This document shows, one piece after another, positions 26,851 through 34,560 of a stretch of DNA of 64,000 bases. The translations under genes were made by a program, and so were the position numbers. The stretch lies in the NCBI RefSeq assembly GCF_030128875.1, contig NZ_CP124620.1:3162001-3226000 (forward strand). The letters are read 5' to 3'. Under the pieces are notes generated by a model. That model made no database searches. It was not told the DNA's origin and worked only from the letters and a program-made list of their open reading frames with translations. The first letter of the stretch is position 1; each line of letters begins with the position of its first letter. This DNA is from Stenotrophomonas sp. BIO128-Bstrain (GTDB lineage: Bacteria; Pseudomonadota; Gammaproteobacteria; Xanthomonadales; Xanthomonadaceae).

Positions 26851-27816
26851 ATGAGTAGCAGTGTCGTCGTAATCGGTTCCTTCAATGTGGATCATGTCTG
26901 GCGTTGTGAGTCGCTCCCGGCCCCGGGTGCGACCATTGCCGGCCGCTACAGCACCGGTCCCGGCGGCAAGGGCTTCAACCAGGCCGTGGCCGCCCGCCGT
27001 GCCGGCGCGCCGACCACGTTCCTGTGCGCGCTGGGCGATGACGCCGGCGGTGCGATGGCCCGCGGCCTGGCCGAGCAGGACGGTTTCGCGCTGACCGCCG
27101 AGGCCAGCAGCGAGCCGACCGGCACCGGCGGCATCTATGTCGACAGCCGCGGCCGCAACACCATCGTGATCGGCCCGGGCGCCAACGCCGCGTTGAGCCT
27201 GGGTTTCGTTGACCAGCAGCGCGCGCTGCTGGCCGGTGCCAAGGTGGTGCTGGCGCAGCTGGAATCGCCGGTGGAAACGATCGAGGCGGCCCTGGCCATC
27301 GCACGCGAGGCCGGTGCCACCACCGTGCTCAACGTCGCGCCTGCCGATGCGCCGTCCAGCATCGGCCTGCTCAAGTTGGCCGATGTGCTGACCCCGAACG
27401 AGACCGAGTTCGCCGCCCTGCTCGGCCGTCATGTCGGCGAGCGCGTGGATGCCAACGATGTCGCCGCGCTGGATGGCGCCAGCCTGCATGCGCTGTGCCG
27501 CAAGCTGGTCGGCAACGGCACCGTGGTGGTGACGCTGGGTTCGGTGGGTGTGTTCGTGTCGCACGCCGAAGAGAACCTGCGTGGCGATACCCAGCCGTAT
27601 TACCGCGTGGGCGCCGAGCAGGTGCAGGTGCTGGACACCACCGGTGCCGGCGATGCGTTCAACGGTGCGCTGGTGGCCTCGATCGCGCAGGACCCGGAGG
27701 CGGCCTTCGCCCGTCACGTGCGGTTCGCCAACCAGTTCGCCGGTCGTTCGACCGAGAAGGAAGGCGCCGCTGCGGCGATGCCGCACTTCACCCCGGGTGA
27801 TGCCGAGAACAAGTAA
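26851..27816 (+). CDS. PfkB-family sugar kinase, probable ribokinase
   Basis: 321 residues. PfkB signatures: the N-terminal GSFNVDHVWR and GGKGFNQAVAARRAGAPTTF, and the C-terminal DTTGAGDAFNGALVASIA with the catalytic Asp and anion hole. TPNETEFAALLG is typical of ribokinases. Co-transcribed with the nucleoside transporter; phosphorylation of ribose or of a nucleoside is the likely role. A clear intrinsic terminator follows 25 bases after the stop. Confidence 0.9.
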   Translation: MSSSVVVIGSFNVDHVWRCESLPAPGATIAGRYSTGPGGKGFNQAVAARRAGAPTTFLCALGDDAGGAMARGLAEQDGFALTAEASSEPTGTGGIYVDSRGRNTIVIGPGANAALSLGFVDQQRALLAGAKVVLAQLESPVETIEAALAIAREAGATTVLNVAPADAPSSIGLLKLADVLTPNETEFAALLGRHVGERVDANDVAALDGASLHALCRKLVGNGTVVVTLGSVGVFVSHAEENLRGDTQPYYRVGAEQVQVLDTTGAGDAFNGALVASIAQDPEAAFARHVRFANQFAGRSTEKEGAAAAMPHFTPGDAENK

Positions 27817-27840
27817 GCGTCACCGGTGTGGATATCGTAA

Positions 27841-27867
27841 GGCCAGCGTTCGCGCTGGCCTTTTTTT
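27841..27867 (+). terminator. Intrinsic terminator after the ribokinase
   Basis: An 8-bp stem GGCCAGCG with a TTCG tetraloop followed by seven T residues, a textbook rho-independent terminator. AA just 5' pairs with the first T residues. Confidence 0.95.
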
Positions 27868-28197
27868 GTTCTGCTCCATCTGGGTGAAATCAAGAAGCGC
27901 CCTCTGAGCCTTTCCGGGCGAGGCCTCGAGTAGGTCGAGCGCTGGGGCGCGATGCCCTTGCCGGCGAATGTCCCCCGGCGTCGGCCTGCGGCCGCCCCCT
28001 CCTCCTTTATTTCGCCCACAAGGGCATCGCGCCCCACGTGTCCAGACCACTTGCGCTGCATGGAAAGCACGGCTTCTCTTCTGCCTACCGCGAGCCGGAG
28101 CGCCGTAGCGGCCGGTAGGCCCCTGGGCAAAATCAAGGAGGAGGTCGTCGCTGTGAGGCGGCGGCCGGGGGACATTTGCCGAGGGGCCTACCGGTCG
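27868..28197. other. Non-coding interval with two structured cassettes
   Basis: This 330-base interval between the ribokinase terminator and the PAP2 gene holds no convincing gene. It contains two oppositely oriented stem-loop cassettes (27943-28036 and 28103-28203). A short stretch at 27880-27896 (TGGGTGAAATCAAGAAG) resembles the first bases of their core and may be a remnant of a third copy. Confidence 0.7.
27943..28036 (-). repeat. Stem-loop cassette B (minus orientation)
   Basis: A perfect 17-bp stem (left arm 27943-27959, right arm 28020-28036) closes a 60-base core. Read on the minus strand the core starts TGGGCGAAATAAAGGAGGAG and ends CGGGGGACATTCGCC. GGCGAA near its start can pair with TTCGCC near its end, an inner stem. 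It contains a Shine-Dalgarno-like AAGGAGG. It may be a structured RNA, a REP-like repeat, or both. Confidence 0.65.
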
Positions 28198-28203
28198 CTA
28201 CGG
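28103..28203 (+). repeat. Stem-loop cassette A (plus orientation)
   Basis: A 21-bp stem (28103-28123 with 28183-28203, one G-T pair that would be a G-U wobble in RNA) closes a 59-base core. The core starts TGGGCAAAATCAAGGAGGAG and ends CGGGGGACATTTGCCG, clearly homologous to cassette B, while the outer arms of the two cassettes are unrelated. The inner stem is GGCAAA/TTTGCC, against GGCGAA/TTCGCC in cassette B, a compensatory change. The right arm overlaps the stop codon of the PAP2 gene. Confidence 0.65.
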
Positions 28204-28839
28204 GGCCCTTGAGCTCGCGGTGATCCACAGCGCCAGCGCGCCCACCAGGAGGCCGGCAAGCACGTCCAGCAGATCGTGCTGCCAGGTGGTGAGCGTCGAG
28301 ACCAGGATCAGCCCACAGGCGCCGTGCCACAGCCAGCGCAACGCCGCCGTATCGGCCAGCAGCCAGCGCCGCCATGCCTGCCAGACCACCATCAGTACCG
28401 CGGCATGCAGCGACGGCGCCATGTTGAACGGCGCCTCGAACGCGCGCAGCTGGGCGAACACCAGTCCGCTCGCGCCATCCGGCTGGGGCAAAACGCGCAC
28501 GTTGCCGGTCGGCCAACACACGAAGGCGAGCATGCAGGCGGCCTGCACCAGCGCGATGGCCATCGCATGGCGGCGCAGCGCCGATCGGGTCGGACAGAGG
28601 AAGAACGTCAGCGGGTACAGCAGGTTCAGCGCCAGGTACGGCCAGATCGTCCATGGCCAGAACGGGATCGCCTCGTCCCAGCGACCGTGCAGGCTGTAGG
28701 TATGGGCCTGGCTGGCGGCCCATTGATTGGTCCAGCTGTAGCCATGGATGAACATCGCGCCGAGCAGCAGCATCCACAGCATGGCCTCGCGCCAGGGCGG
28801 ATGCGGGAGCGGAGTGTTGGCATGAGGCGGGGTGGGCAC
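28198..28839 (-). CDS. PAP2-superfamily membrane phosphatase
   Basis: 213 residues with five or six predicted helices. PAP2 motifs are the NMAPSLHAAVL segment and the TTWQHDLLDVLAG segment with its active-site His. The usual first motif (KxxxxxxRP) is not evident, as in the inositolphosphotransferase-like PAP2_3 group. Probably a lipid phosphatase or phosphotransferase. It is divergent from the azole-modification cluster, with under 80 bases between start codons, so a functional link is possible but not shown. Its stop codon lies inside a repeat stem. Confidence 0.82.
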   Translation of the reverse strand: MPTPPHANTPLPHPPWREAMLWMLLLGAMFIHGYSWTNQWAASQAHTYSLHGRWDEAIPFWPWTIWPYLALNLLYPLTFFLCPTRSALRRHAMAIALVQAACMLAFVCWPTGNVRVLPQPDGASGLVFAQLRAFEAPFNMAPSLHAAVLMVVWQAWRRWLLADTAALRWLWHGACGLILVSTLTTWQHDLLDVLAGLLVGALALWITASSRAP

Positions 28840-28915
28840 GCGCGCACCGTAGCAGAACGTGGCAAGCGTGTTTGCCGCTATCCTTGCGCTTTCGCGGATA
28901 CCGGGACTGTACGCA

Positions 28916-29773
28916 GTGGCAGCAGCAGGCAGTCAGCAACACGCACGTACGCACGCGGACACACCGCGCTGGACGCGCAATCCGGCCTGGGCCCTGTTTT
29001 CGCAGACCCATGCGCAGCGCCCGCTGCTGCTGGTGTCCGGTGGCGCCGACGAATTGTATGTGGTCGACGAGGCCGATACCCCGACGGTCATCGAACGCAT
29101 CCTCGGCCATTGGCAGGACGACACACTGACGCTTCTGCAGGACGATGCCGACTGTGGCCCGGCGGTCCGCCAGTTGATGCGCCTCGGCGTACTGGTGCCG
29201 TCGCAGGCGGCGCGCCCTGTGCGCCGCTATGCACTGGATTGGCTCGGGGAACCGCTGCCTGGGCTGGCCGAGGCCTTCGACCAGCATGCTGGTGCGGACC
29301 TGCAGCGCGTCGATGCCGCCGCCGATGCCGATCTCCTCGTGCTGGTCCGCCACGGGCTCGGCTGGGAACAGGCCTTGGCCCGCTACGTGTCACATATGCC
29401 GGTACAGCCGCATCTGCTGCTGGACCTCAGCTATCACCACACCCTCGCGCTTGGACCCTATGTGGTGCCCGGCCAGACTGCCTGTGTGTATTGCCTGGGC
29501 AACCGCGTACTGCGCCGCTGGGGCGAAGCGGTGGTGCCGGCGCTGCCGGAAGTCGCAGCGCAACCGGCACGGATCGCGGCGCTGGTCGCGCCGTTGCTGG
29601 ATCAGCCGCACCTGTTGCTGGGCTATCTCGAACGCAGCGTCTGGCTCGACCTGCATCGCCTGCATGGGGAACGCGACCGGGTGCTGCGGCTGCCGTGGTG
29701 CCCCGCCTGCCAGGGCGGTGAGATGTCGATGCCTGCACCGCTGCCGCTGCCTTGGGACACCGGGCGCCCGTGA
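28916..29773 (+). CDS. TOMM partner (C/E1-like) protein with predicted leader-binding domain
   Basis: About 285 residues. Residues 35-98 (RPLLLVSGGADELYVVDEAD ... QLMRLGVLVP) have the strand-strand-helix-helix-helix pattern of the RiPP recognition element (PqqD-like) found at the start of TOMM C proteins. The rest is a degenerate E1/ThiF-like domain with two Cys-x-x-Cys pairs, PGQTACVYCL (190/193) and WCPACQ (262/265), which bind zinc in this family. It would present the precursor to the YcaO enzyme. Start uncertain: GTG 28916 leaves room for promoters against the divergent PAP2 gene; GTG 28859 is the longest alternative. First gene of the cluster. Confidence 0.8.
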   Translation: MAAAGSQQHARTHADTPRWTRNPAWALFSQTHAQRPLLLVSGGADELYVVDEADTPTVIERILGHWQDDTLTLLQDDADCGPAVRQLMRLGVLVPSQAARPVRRYALDWLGEPLPGLAEAFDQHAGADLQRVDAAADADLLVLVRHGLGWEQALARYVSHMPVQPHLLLDLSYHHTLALGPYVVPGQTACVYCLGNRVLRRWGEAVVPALPEVAAQPARIAALVAPLLDQPHLLLGYLERSVWLDLHRLHGERDRVLRLPWCPACQGGEMSMPAPLPLPWDTGRP

Positions 29774-29822
29774 TAATGTGGGGCGTGCGCCGGGCGTTTC
29801 CGCCTCGGTCAACGGAGTGACC

Positions 29823-30401
29823 ATGTATCGCCTGCCGACCCAGTTCGATGCCAGTGCCTCGCGCCAGGACCTTGCCGCGGCAGGTGGCGGCTCGACATCG
29901 ACTACCTGCAGTTCCTGCGTCGTCACCCTGCTCGGCACCTCGGTACTGTCGGCAGTGGTGCTGGGCAAGCTGGAACCCGTCGCGCCCGCCGCCATCAGCA
30001 GCGCCGCAGACATCCCCCCCGTCACCGTCGATACCCCCACCGAGCGCCACGGCCAGCCACCTGCGTTGCCGCAGGAACCGCCCAGTGCCGTCACTCCCGA
30101 TCACCCGGCGGCACCGGCACCGGTGATGCCGGCAACCGGCCTGAGCCGCACCAGCCGGATACTGCTGGGGCTGTTCGCCTTGCCGCTGGCCGCGATCGGC
30201 GGCGGCATTTTCATCAGCACCTCCAACCCGATATTCGGGCTGTTCGTCGCCGTCGGGCTGTATCTCGGCATTTATGCCTTGGTCTACGAGCGCGCGGGGC
30301 GTTCGCTCGGGCGCGGCATCGGCATCGCCATCGGGCTGCTGCTGGGCCTGTTCGCCGTGGGCGCGCTCGAGATGATGCTCTGGCTGAGCGTGATGAAATG
30401 A
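29823..30401 (+). CDS. Membrane protein with N-terminal Ser/Thr/Cys core, probable TOMM substrate
   Basis: 192 residues. Layout: a 23-residue N-terminal segment (MYRLPTQFDASASRQDLAAA, then GGG at 21-23), nine consecutive heterocyclisable residues STSTTCSSC at 24-32, a hydrophobic stretch at 33-48, a Pro/Ala-rich linker at about 51-110, and three predicted membrane helices at about 113-131, 137-154 and 164-189. SD GGAG precedes ATG 29823. It lies between the C-protein and YcaO genes and its stop overlaps the YcaO start. I infer that residues 1-23 act as leader and 24-32 as core. No database family was checked. Confidence 0.7.
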   Translation: MYRLPTQFDASASRQDLAAAGGGSTSTTCSSCVVTLLGTSVLSAVVLGKLEPVAPAAISSAADIPPVTVDTPTERHGQPPALPQEPPSAVTPDHPAAPAPVMPATGLSRTSRILLGLFALPLAAIGGGIFISTSNPIFGLFVAVGLYLGIYALVYERAGRSLGRGIGIAIGLLLGLFAVGALEMMLWLSVMK

Positions 30402-31735
30402 GCCGCGCCGCCGTGCAGGCGGCAGAGCCGGATATGCCCACGCTGTCTTCGCACCTGCTGCATGGCGCAGCGCGTCCGCGCTGTGGCCTGGTGCGCCCGG
30501 CCCAACCGATCGAGGCCAACCCGTGCGATGCAACCGGCCCCTTGTTCGAGGGACGGCGCGTACACAATGCCGCCACGCCGGCCGACCCGGCCAATCCCTG
30601 GCAGGGCGTCTCGGGCGCGGTTGCGCTGGAAGCCGCTGCGGCCGCCGACGGCGCGGTCGCCGAGGCGCTGGAGCGGCTGGCGGCGGCGCAGGCGAGCCTG
30701 GAAGTGCGTCGTCGCGATGCGCTGACGCCCACACAACGTCTGGACGAATCGGCATTCGCGCTGTTCTCGGCGAGCCAACGCGCCATGCCGGACTTTCCGT
30801 GGCCGATGCCCGAGCGCGACGAGGACCTGTTCGCAGCGGTGCATGCGCTGGACGACAACCGGGTCGCTTGGGTGCCGCAAGAGCTGGTTGGACTGGGGCC
30901 GCGCAGCGGCCAGGCGCGATTGCCATCGACGTCCAGTGGTCTGGCGGCCTGGCGGGATGGGCGCGATGGCGCCTGGCTGGCGCTGTTGCGCGCGGCCCAG
31001 GAGCTGCTGGAGCGCGATGCGCTGGCAGTGACATGGCTCAATGGCGTGGCCGGCCGGCGAATCGCGCTGCCGGCGCAATGGCACGCCCATGTGGACGCGC
31101 GCGGTGGTGAACTGCAGGCGTTCGACCTGACCCAGCACTGGAATCCGCACCCGGTCATCGCGGTCGCCGGTGGCATTCCCTTCGAAGGCCGCCCCCGCTA
31201 CGTCCTCGGCATCGCCTGCCGTGCCGATCCGGGCGAGGCACTGCACAAGGCGCTGCTGGAATGGCAGCAGGCACTGACCTTTGCCGCGCATCTGTGTGGC
31301 CGCGAAAGCGCCCGGCTGCCTCGTGAACCCGCAGCGCTGCGCAGCTTCGACGAGCATGCCGCCTTCTACACCCTGCGCCCGGAGCTGTGGCCGCAGCTGC
31401 CGCTGCTGCGGGAGGCGGGCCGCAGCACGTTGCAGTTGCCCCCACCCGGCGCAGCGGATCGCCCGGCCGCGCCGCGCGCGATGGGCGAGCTGGATCAGCT
31501 GCGGCGCCGGCTGGGCCGTGCCGGCATCGCGCTGTACTACCGCGAGTTGACCACCGCCGATGTGGCCGCGGCTGGCCTGCGGGTGATGCGGGTGTTGTCG
31601 CCACAGCTCAGCGGTCTGCATGCCGACGAACGTGCGCCGTTCCTTGGTGGCCGCTGCCGCGACGTGGCATGGCGCTATCCCGGCGTGCCGCACGGCGGCG
31701 CGTTTCCCAACCCCTTCCCGCATCCATTGGGCTGA
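30398..31735 (+). CDS. YcaO-domain cyclodehydratase
   Basis: 445 residues. YcaO enzymes use ATP to turn Cys/Ser/Thr side chains into thiazolines or oxazolines. Visible motifs: GAVALEAAAAADGAVAEALERL at 73-94 (Glu89, Glu92 and Arg93 fit the ATP-Mg site pattern ExxER, with Ala where Ser is usual), STSSGLAAW and AAQELLERDALAVTW at 177-213 (ELLERDA), and the C-terminus FPNPFPHPLG, which has the PxPxP motif of TOMM YcaO proteins. The start overlaps the putative substrate gene (ATGA), implying coupled translation. SagB-like gene follows after 14 bases. Confidence 0.88.
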   Translation: MSRAAVQAAEPDMPTLSSHLLHGAARPRCGLVRPAQPIEANPCDATGPLFEGRRVHNAATPADPANPWQGVSGAVALEAAAAADGAVAEALERLAAAQASLEVRRRDALTPTQRLDESAFALFSASQRAMPDFPWPMPERDEDLFAAVHALDDNRVAWVPQELVGLGPRSGQARLPSTSSGLAAWRDGRDGAWLALLRAAQELLERDALAVTWLNGVAGRRIALPAQWHAHVDARGGELQAFDLTQHWNPHPVIAVAGGIPFEGRPRYVLGIACRADPGEALHKALLEWQQALTFAAHLCGRESARLPREPAALRSFDEHAAFYTLRPELWPQLPLLREAGRSTLQLPPPGAADRPAAPRAMGELDQLRRRLGRAGIALYYRELTTADVAAAGLRVMRVLSPQLSGLHADERAPFLGGRCRDVAWRYPGVPHGGAFPNPFPHPLG

Positions 31736-31749
31736 TCCCCGAGGACCGC

Positions 31750-32496
31750 ATGCCGTCACCGCCTTCCCCCTGGGACGATGCCCCGCTGTTCCATCTGTTC
31801 TGGCACAACGGCGAGCTCAATCCCGCGCGCGCAGACGTGATGCGCGCGCGCATCGCCGAAGATGCCGCACGCGCCTGGTCGCCGCCACGGCCGTTGCATG
31901 CAGCAGCCGGCGTCGCCTTGCCGGACCCGGTACGCCCCGGCGATGCCCTCGCGCAGCGCCGCAGTGGCCGCCGTTTCGGTGATGCACAGTGGGGCGCGCA
32001 GGAACTGGGGCGCGTGCTGGCCCCGCTGCGGGCCCGGCCCGGCGACAGTGACACGCGGCGTCTGCCGTCCGGTGGGGCCAAGTACCCGATCCAGGCCTAT
32101 GCCGCGCTGTACGGCATCGACGATGCGATCGCATCAGCGCCGGGCATCCATTGGTACGACCCGCTCGAGCACGCGCTGGTACCGGTGGGGCCCTGCCCCG
32201 CATGGCCGGCGCTGTCCGGGCTGCTGGGCGTGGACTGGCCGGAGCGGCCGGCGGCCGTGCTGTTCCTGATCGCCGAGCCAGGTGGGACGCTGGCCAAATA
32301 CGGCGAGCGCGGCGGCCGCTTCGTGTTGATCGAGGCTGGAGTCTGGCTGGGGGCGCTGGGGCAGCAGGTGGCGTCGATGAACGCCGCCGGCTGCGCGATC
32401 GGCTCGTTCGACGACGCCGCCCTCCTGGCCCTGCTCGGGCTCGACCCGCAGCGGCATCTGGCGGTGTTGGCCTATGCGTGCGGTCCGGTGCCCTGA
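31750..32496 (+). CDS. SagB-like nitroreductase-family dehydrogenase
   Basis: 248 residues of the SagB/ThcOx group, FMN enzymes that oxidise azolines to azoles in TOMM pathways. Motifs: LAQRRSGRRFGDAQW at 67-81 (FMN-phosphate arginines), RLPSGGAKYPIQAYAAL at 104-120, and YGERGGRFVLIEAGVWLG near 184-201, with AAGCAIGSFDD in the C-terminal part. SD GAGG precedes ATG 31750; longer in-frame sequence lies inside ycaO and is rejected. Last gene of the four-gene cluster. Confidence 0.9.
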   Translation: MPSPPSPWDDAPLFHLFWHNGELNPARADVMRARIAEDAARAWSPPRPLHAAAGVALPDPVRPGDALAQRRSGRRFGDAQWGAQELGRVLAPLRARPGDSDTRRLPSGGAKYPIQAYAALYGIDDAIASAPGIHWYDPLEHALVPVGPCPAWPALSGLLGVDWPERPAAVLFLIAEPGGTLAKYGERGGRFVLIEAGVWLGALGQQVASMNAAGCAIGSFDDAALLALLGLDPQRHLAVLAYACGPVP

Positions 32497-32686
32497 ACGA
32501 TCGCCGGAATCGCGGCAGGCCCCGCCTGATCATGCGATTCCAGACCAGCGGCCGGCACGGCCGGTAACCACCCAGCATCCGCCGCTGCTGGGGGCGGCGG
32601 AACCAATCGTCAAGCATATCCTCATGACCGGAGCGCATCAGTCCCTTCCGGATCGGCCTGAACAGGTAGCGGTACCTGCGTGGTTG

Positions 32687-32707
32687 GCGGCCAGCGGCCG
32701 GCACTAC
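32687..32707 (-). repeat. SMAG element upstream of dusB
   Basis: On the minus strand, GTAGTGCCGGCCGCTGGCC. Part of the 220-base gap between the SagB-like gene and dusB, which also contains a small palindrome CAGGTAGCGGTACCTG at 32663-32678 and a degenerate repeat near 32545. Confidence 0.75.
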
Positions 32708-32716
32708 AATGCGCAC

Positions 32717-33709
32717 ATGCAGATTGGCCCCTACAACATCCAGCCCAACGTGGTGCTGGCACCGATGGCCGGTGTCACCGACAAGCCCTTCCGCCTGCTG
32801 TGCAAACGGCTGGGCGCGGGCCTGGCCGCCTCGGAGATGACCATCTCCGACCCGCGCTTCTGGAACACCCGCAAGTCGCTCCACCGCATGGACCATGCCG
32901 GCGAGCCGGACCCGATCAGCGTGCAGATCGCCGGGACCGAGCCGCAGCAGCTGGCCGAGGCGGCACGCTACAACGTGGACAACGGTGCGCAGATCATCGA
33001 CATCAACATGGGCTGCCCGGCCAAGAAGGTCTGCAACGCCTGGGCCGGCTCGGCGCTGATGCGCGATGAAGACCTGGTCGCGCGCATCCTGGGCGCGGTG
33101 GTCAATGCGGTGGACGTGCCGGTCACGCTCAAGATCCGCACCGGGTGGGACTGCGACCACCGCAATGGCCCGCTGATCGCGCGCATCGCCGAGGACAGCG
33201 GCATCGCCGCGCTGGCCGTGCATGGCCGTACCCGCGACCAGCATTACACCGGCACCGCCGAATACGAAACCATCGCCGCGATCAAGGCGGCGCTGCGCAT
33301 TCCGGTGGTCGCCAACGGCGACATCGATTCACCGCAGAAAGCGGCGCAGGTCTTGAAACAGACTGGCGTGGACGCGGTGATGATCGGCCGCGCCGCCCAG
33401 GGCCGGCCCTGGATCTTCCGCGAGGTGGCGCACTACCTGGCCACCGGCGAGCTGCTGGCGCCGCCCTCGGTCACCGAGGTCCGCGATCTGCTGCTGGGCC
33501 ACCTGCACGCGCTGCACGATTTCTATGGCGAGCAGCAGGGGGTGCGCATCGCGCGCAAACACCTGGGCTGGTACGCCAAGGACCGGCCGGAGAACGCCGC
33601 CTTCCGTGCGGTGGTCAACCGCGCCGAGGATGCCGCCAGCCAGGTCGCCCTGACCACCGACTATTTCGACGCCCTCGCCGCCGGCGAGCCGTTGTCGTCC
33701 GCTGCCTGA
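32717..33709 (+). CDS. dusB: tRNA-dihydrouridine synthase B
   Basis: Reduces uridine to dihydrouridine in the tRNA D-loop using FMN and NADPH. 330 residues with QIGPYNIQPNVVLAPMAGVTDKPFR, the catalytic cysteine in DINMGCPAKKVCNAWAGSAL, and VVANGDIDSPQKA and MIGRAAQGRPWIF. The NVVLAPMAGVTD and C-terminal sequence fit DusB. In E. coli dusB precedes fis; here a methyltransferase follows. Confidence 0.94.
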   Translation: MQIGPYNIQPNVVLAPMAGVTDKPFRLLCKRLGAGLAASEMTISDPRFWNTRKSLHRMDHAGEPDPISVQIAGTEPQQLAEAARYNVDNGAQIIDINMGCPAKKVCNAWAGSALMRDEDLVARILGAVVNAVDVPVTLKIRTGWDCDHRNGPLIARIAEDSGIAALAVHGRTRDQHYTGTAEYETIAAIKAALRIPVVANGDIDSPQKAAQVLKQTGVDAVMIGRAAQGRPWIFREVAHYLATGELLAPPSVTEVRDLLLGHLHALHDFYGEQQGVRIARKHLGWYAKDRPENAAFRAVVNRAEDAASQVALTTDYFDALAAGEPLSSAA

Positions 33710-33719
33710 GCCTTCTGTC

Positions 33720-34547
33720 ATGAACCCGCCGATCACCGCACCGACCTATCTCCACGGCTTTTCCGATACCGAGCAGCATCGCCTGGTCACCCAGTCGCGC
33801 CTGTTCGAATCGAGCATCTTCAGCGGCATCGACTACGGCGGCGCAACGCGCCTGCTGGAAGTCGGCAGCGGCGTGGGCGCACAAACGGACATCCTGCTGC
33901 GGCGGTTCCCGGACCTGCACGTCACCGGCGTGGACCTGAGCGAAGCGCAGCTGGCCACTGCCGCCACCAACCTGGCCAAGACCCCGTGGTGCCGCGAGCG
34001 CTACACCCTGCTGCAGGCCGACGCCGGCAATCTGCCGTTCGGTGCGCGCGAGTTCGATTCGGCCTTCCTGTGCTGGGTGCTGGAGCATGTGCCTTCGCCG
34101 GCGCGGGTGCTCAACGAAGTGCGACGCGTGCTGGTCCCGGGTTCGCCGGTGTATGTCACCGAAGTGATGAACGCCTCGTTCCTGCTCGATCCTTACTCGC
34201 CGCACATCTGGCGCTACTGGATGGCGTTCAACGATTTCCAGTACGACCACGGCGGCGATCCGTTCGTCGGTGCCAAGCTCGGCAACCTGCTGCTGGCCGG
34301 CGGCTTCCGCGACGTGCACACCGAGATCAAGACCATCCACCTGGACAACCGCGAGCCGGCGCGTCGCAAGACGATGATCGCGTTCTGGGAGCAACTGCTG
34401 TTGTCGGCGGCCGATCCGCTGCTGGAAGCCGGCCTGGTCGACCAGGAGACGGTGGACGGGATGCGCCGCGAGTTCAGCCTGGTCCAGAACGACCCCAACG
34501 CGGTGTTCTTCTTCTCCTTCGTGCAGGCGCGCGCGACGGTGTATTGA
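33720..34547 (+). CDS. Class I SAM-dependent methyltransferase
   Basis: 275 residues with the Rossmann SAM site LLEVGSGVGAQTDILL (motif I), VTGVDLSEAQL (motif II acidic residue), LLQADAGNLPFGAREFDSAFLCWVLEHV (motifs III-IV), and a C-terminal lid. The order resembles UbiE/methyltransferase-11-type enzymes acting on small molecules. The substrate is unknown. It starts 10 bases after dusB. Confidence 0.88.
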   Translation: MNPPITAPTYLHGFSDTEQHRLVTQSRLFESSIFSGIDYGGATRLLEVGSGVGAQTDILLRRFPDLHVTGVDLSEAQLATAATNLAKTPWCRERYTLLQADAGNLPFGAREFDSAFLCWVLEHVPSPARVLNEVRRVLVPGSPVYVTEVMNASFLLDPYSPHIWRYWMAFNDFQYDHGGDPFVGAKLGNLLLAGGFRDVHTEIKTIHLDNREPARRKTMIAFWEQLLLSAADPLLEAGLVDQETVDGMRREFSLVQNDPNAVFFFSFVQARATVY

Positions 34548-34560
34548 CCGGGGGGCGGCG

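Noticed and set aside
27952..28212. Small open frames in the interval before the TOMM cluster as short precursor peptides
   Set aside because: They lie inside the stem-loop repeat, are Arg/Pro rich, lack a ribosome site at a sensible start, and carry no Cys/Ser/Thr core; the repeat explains them.
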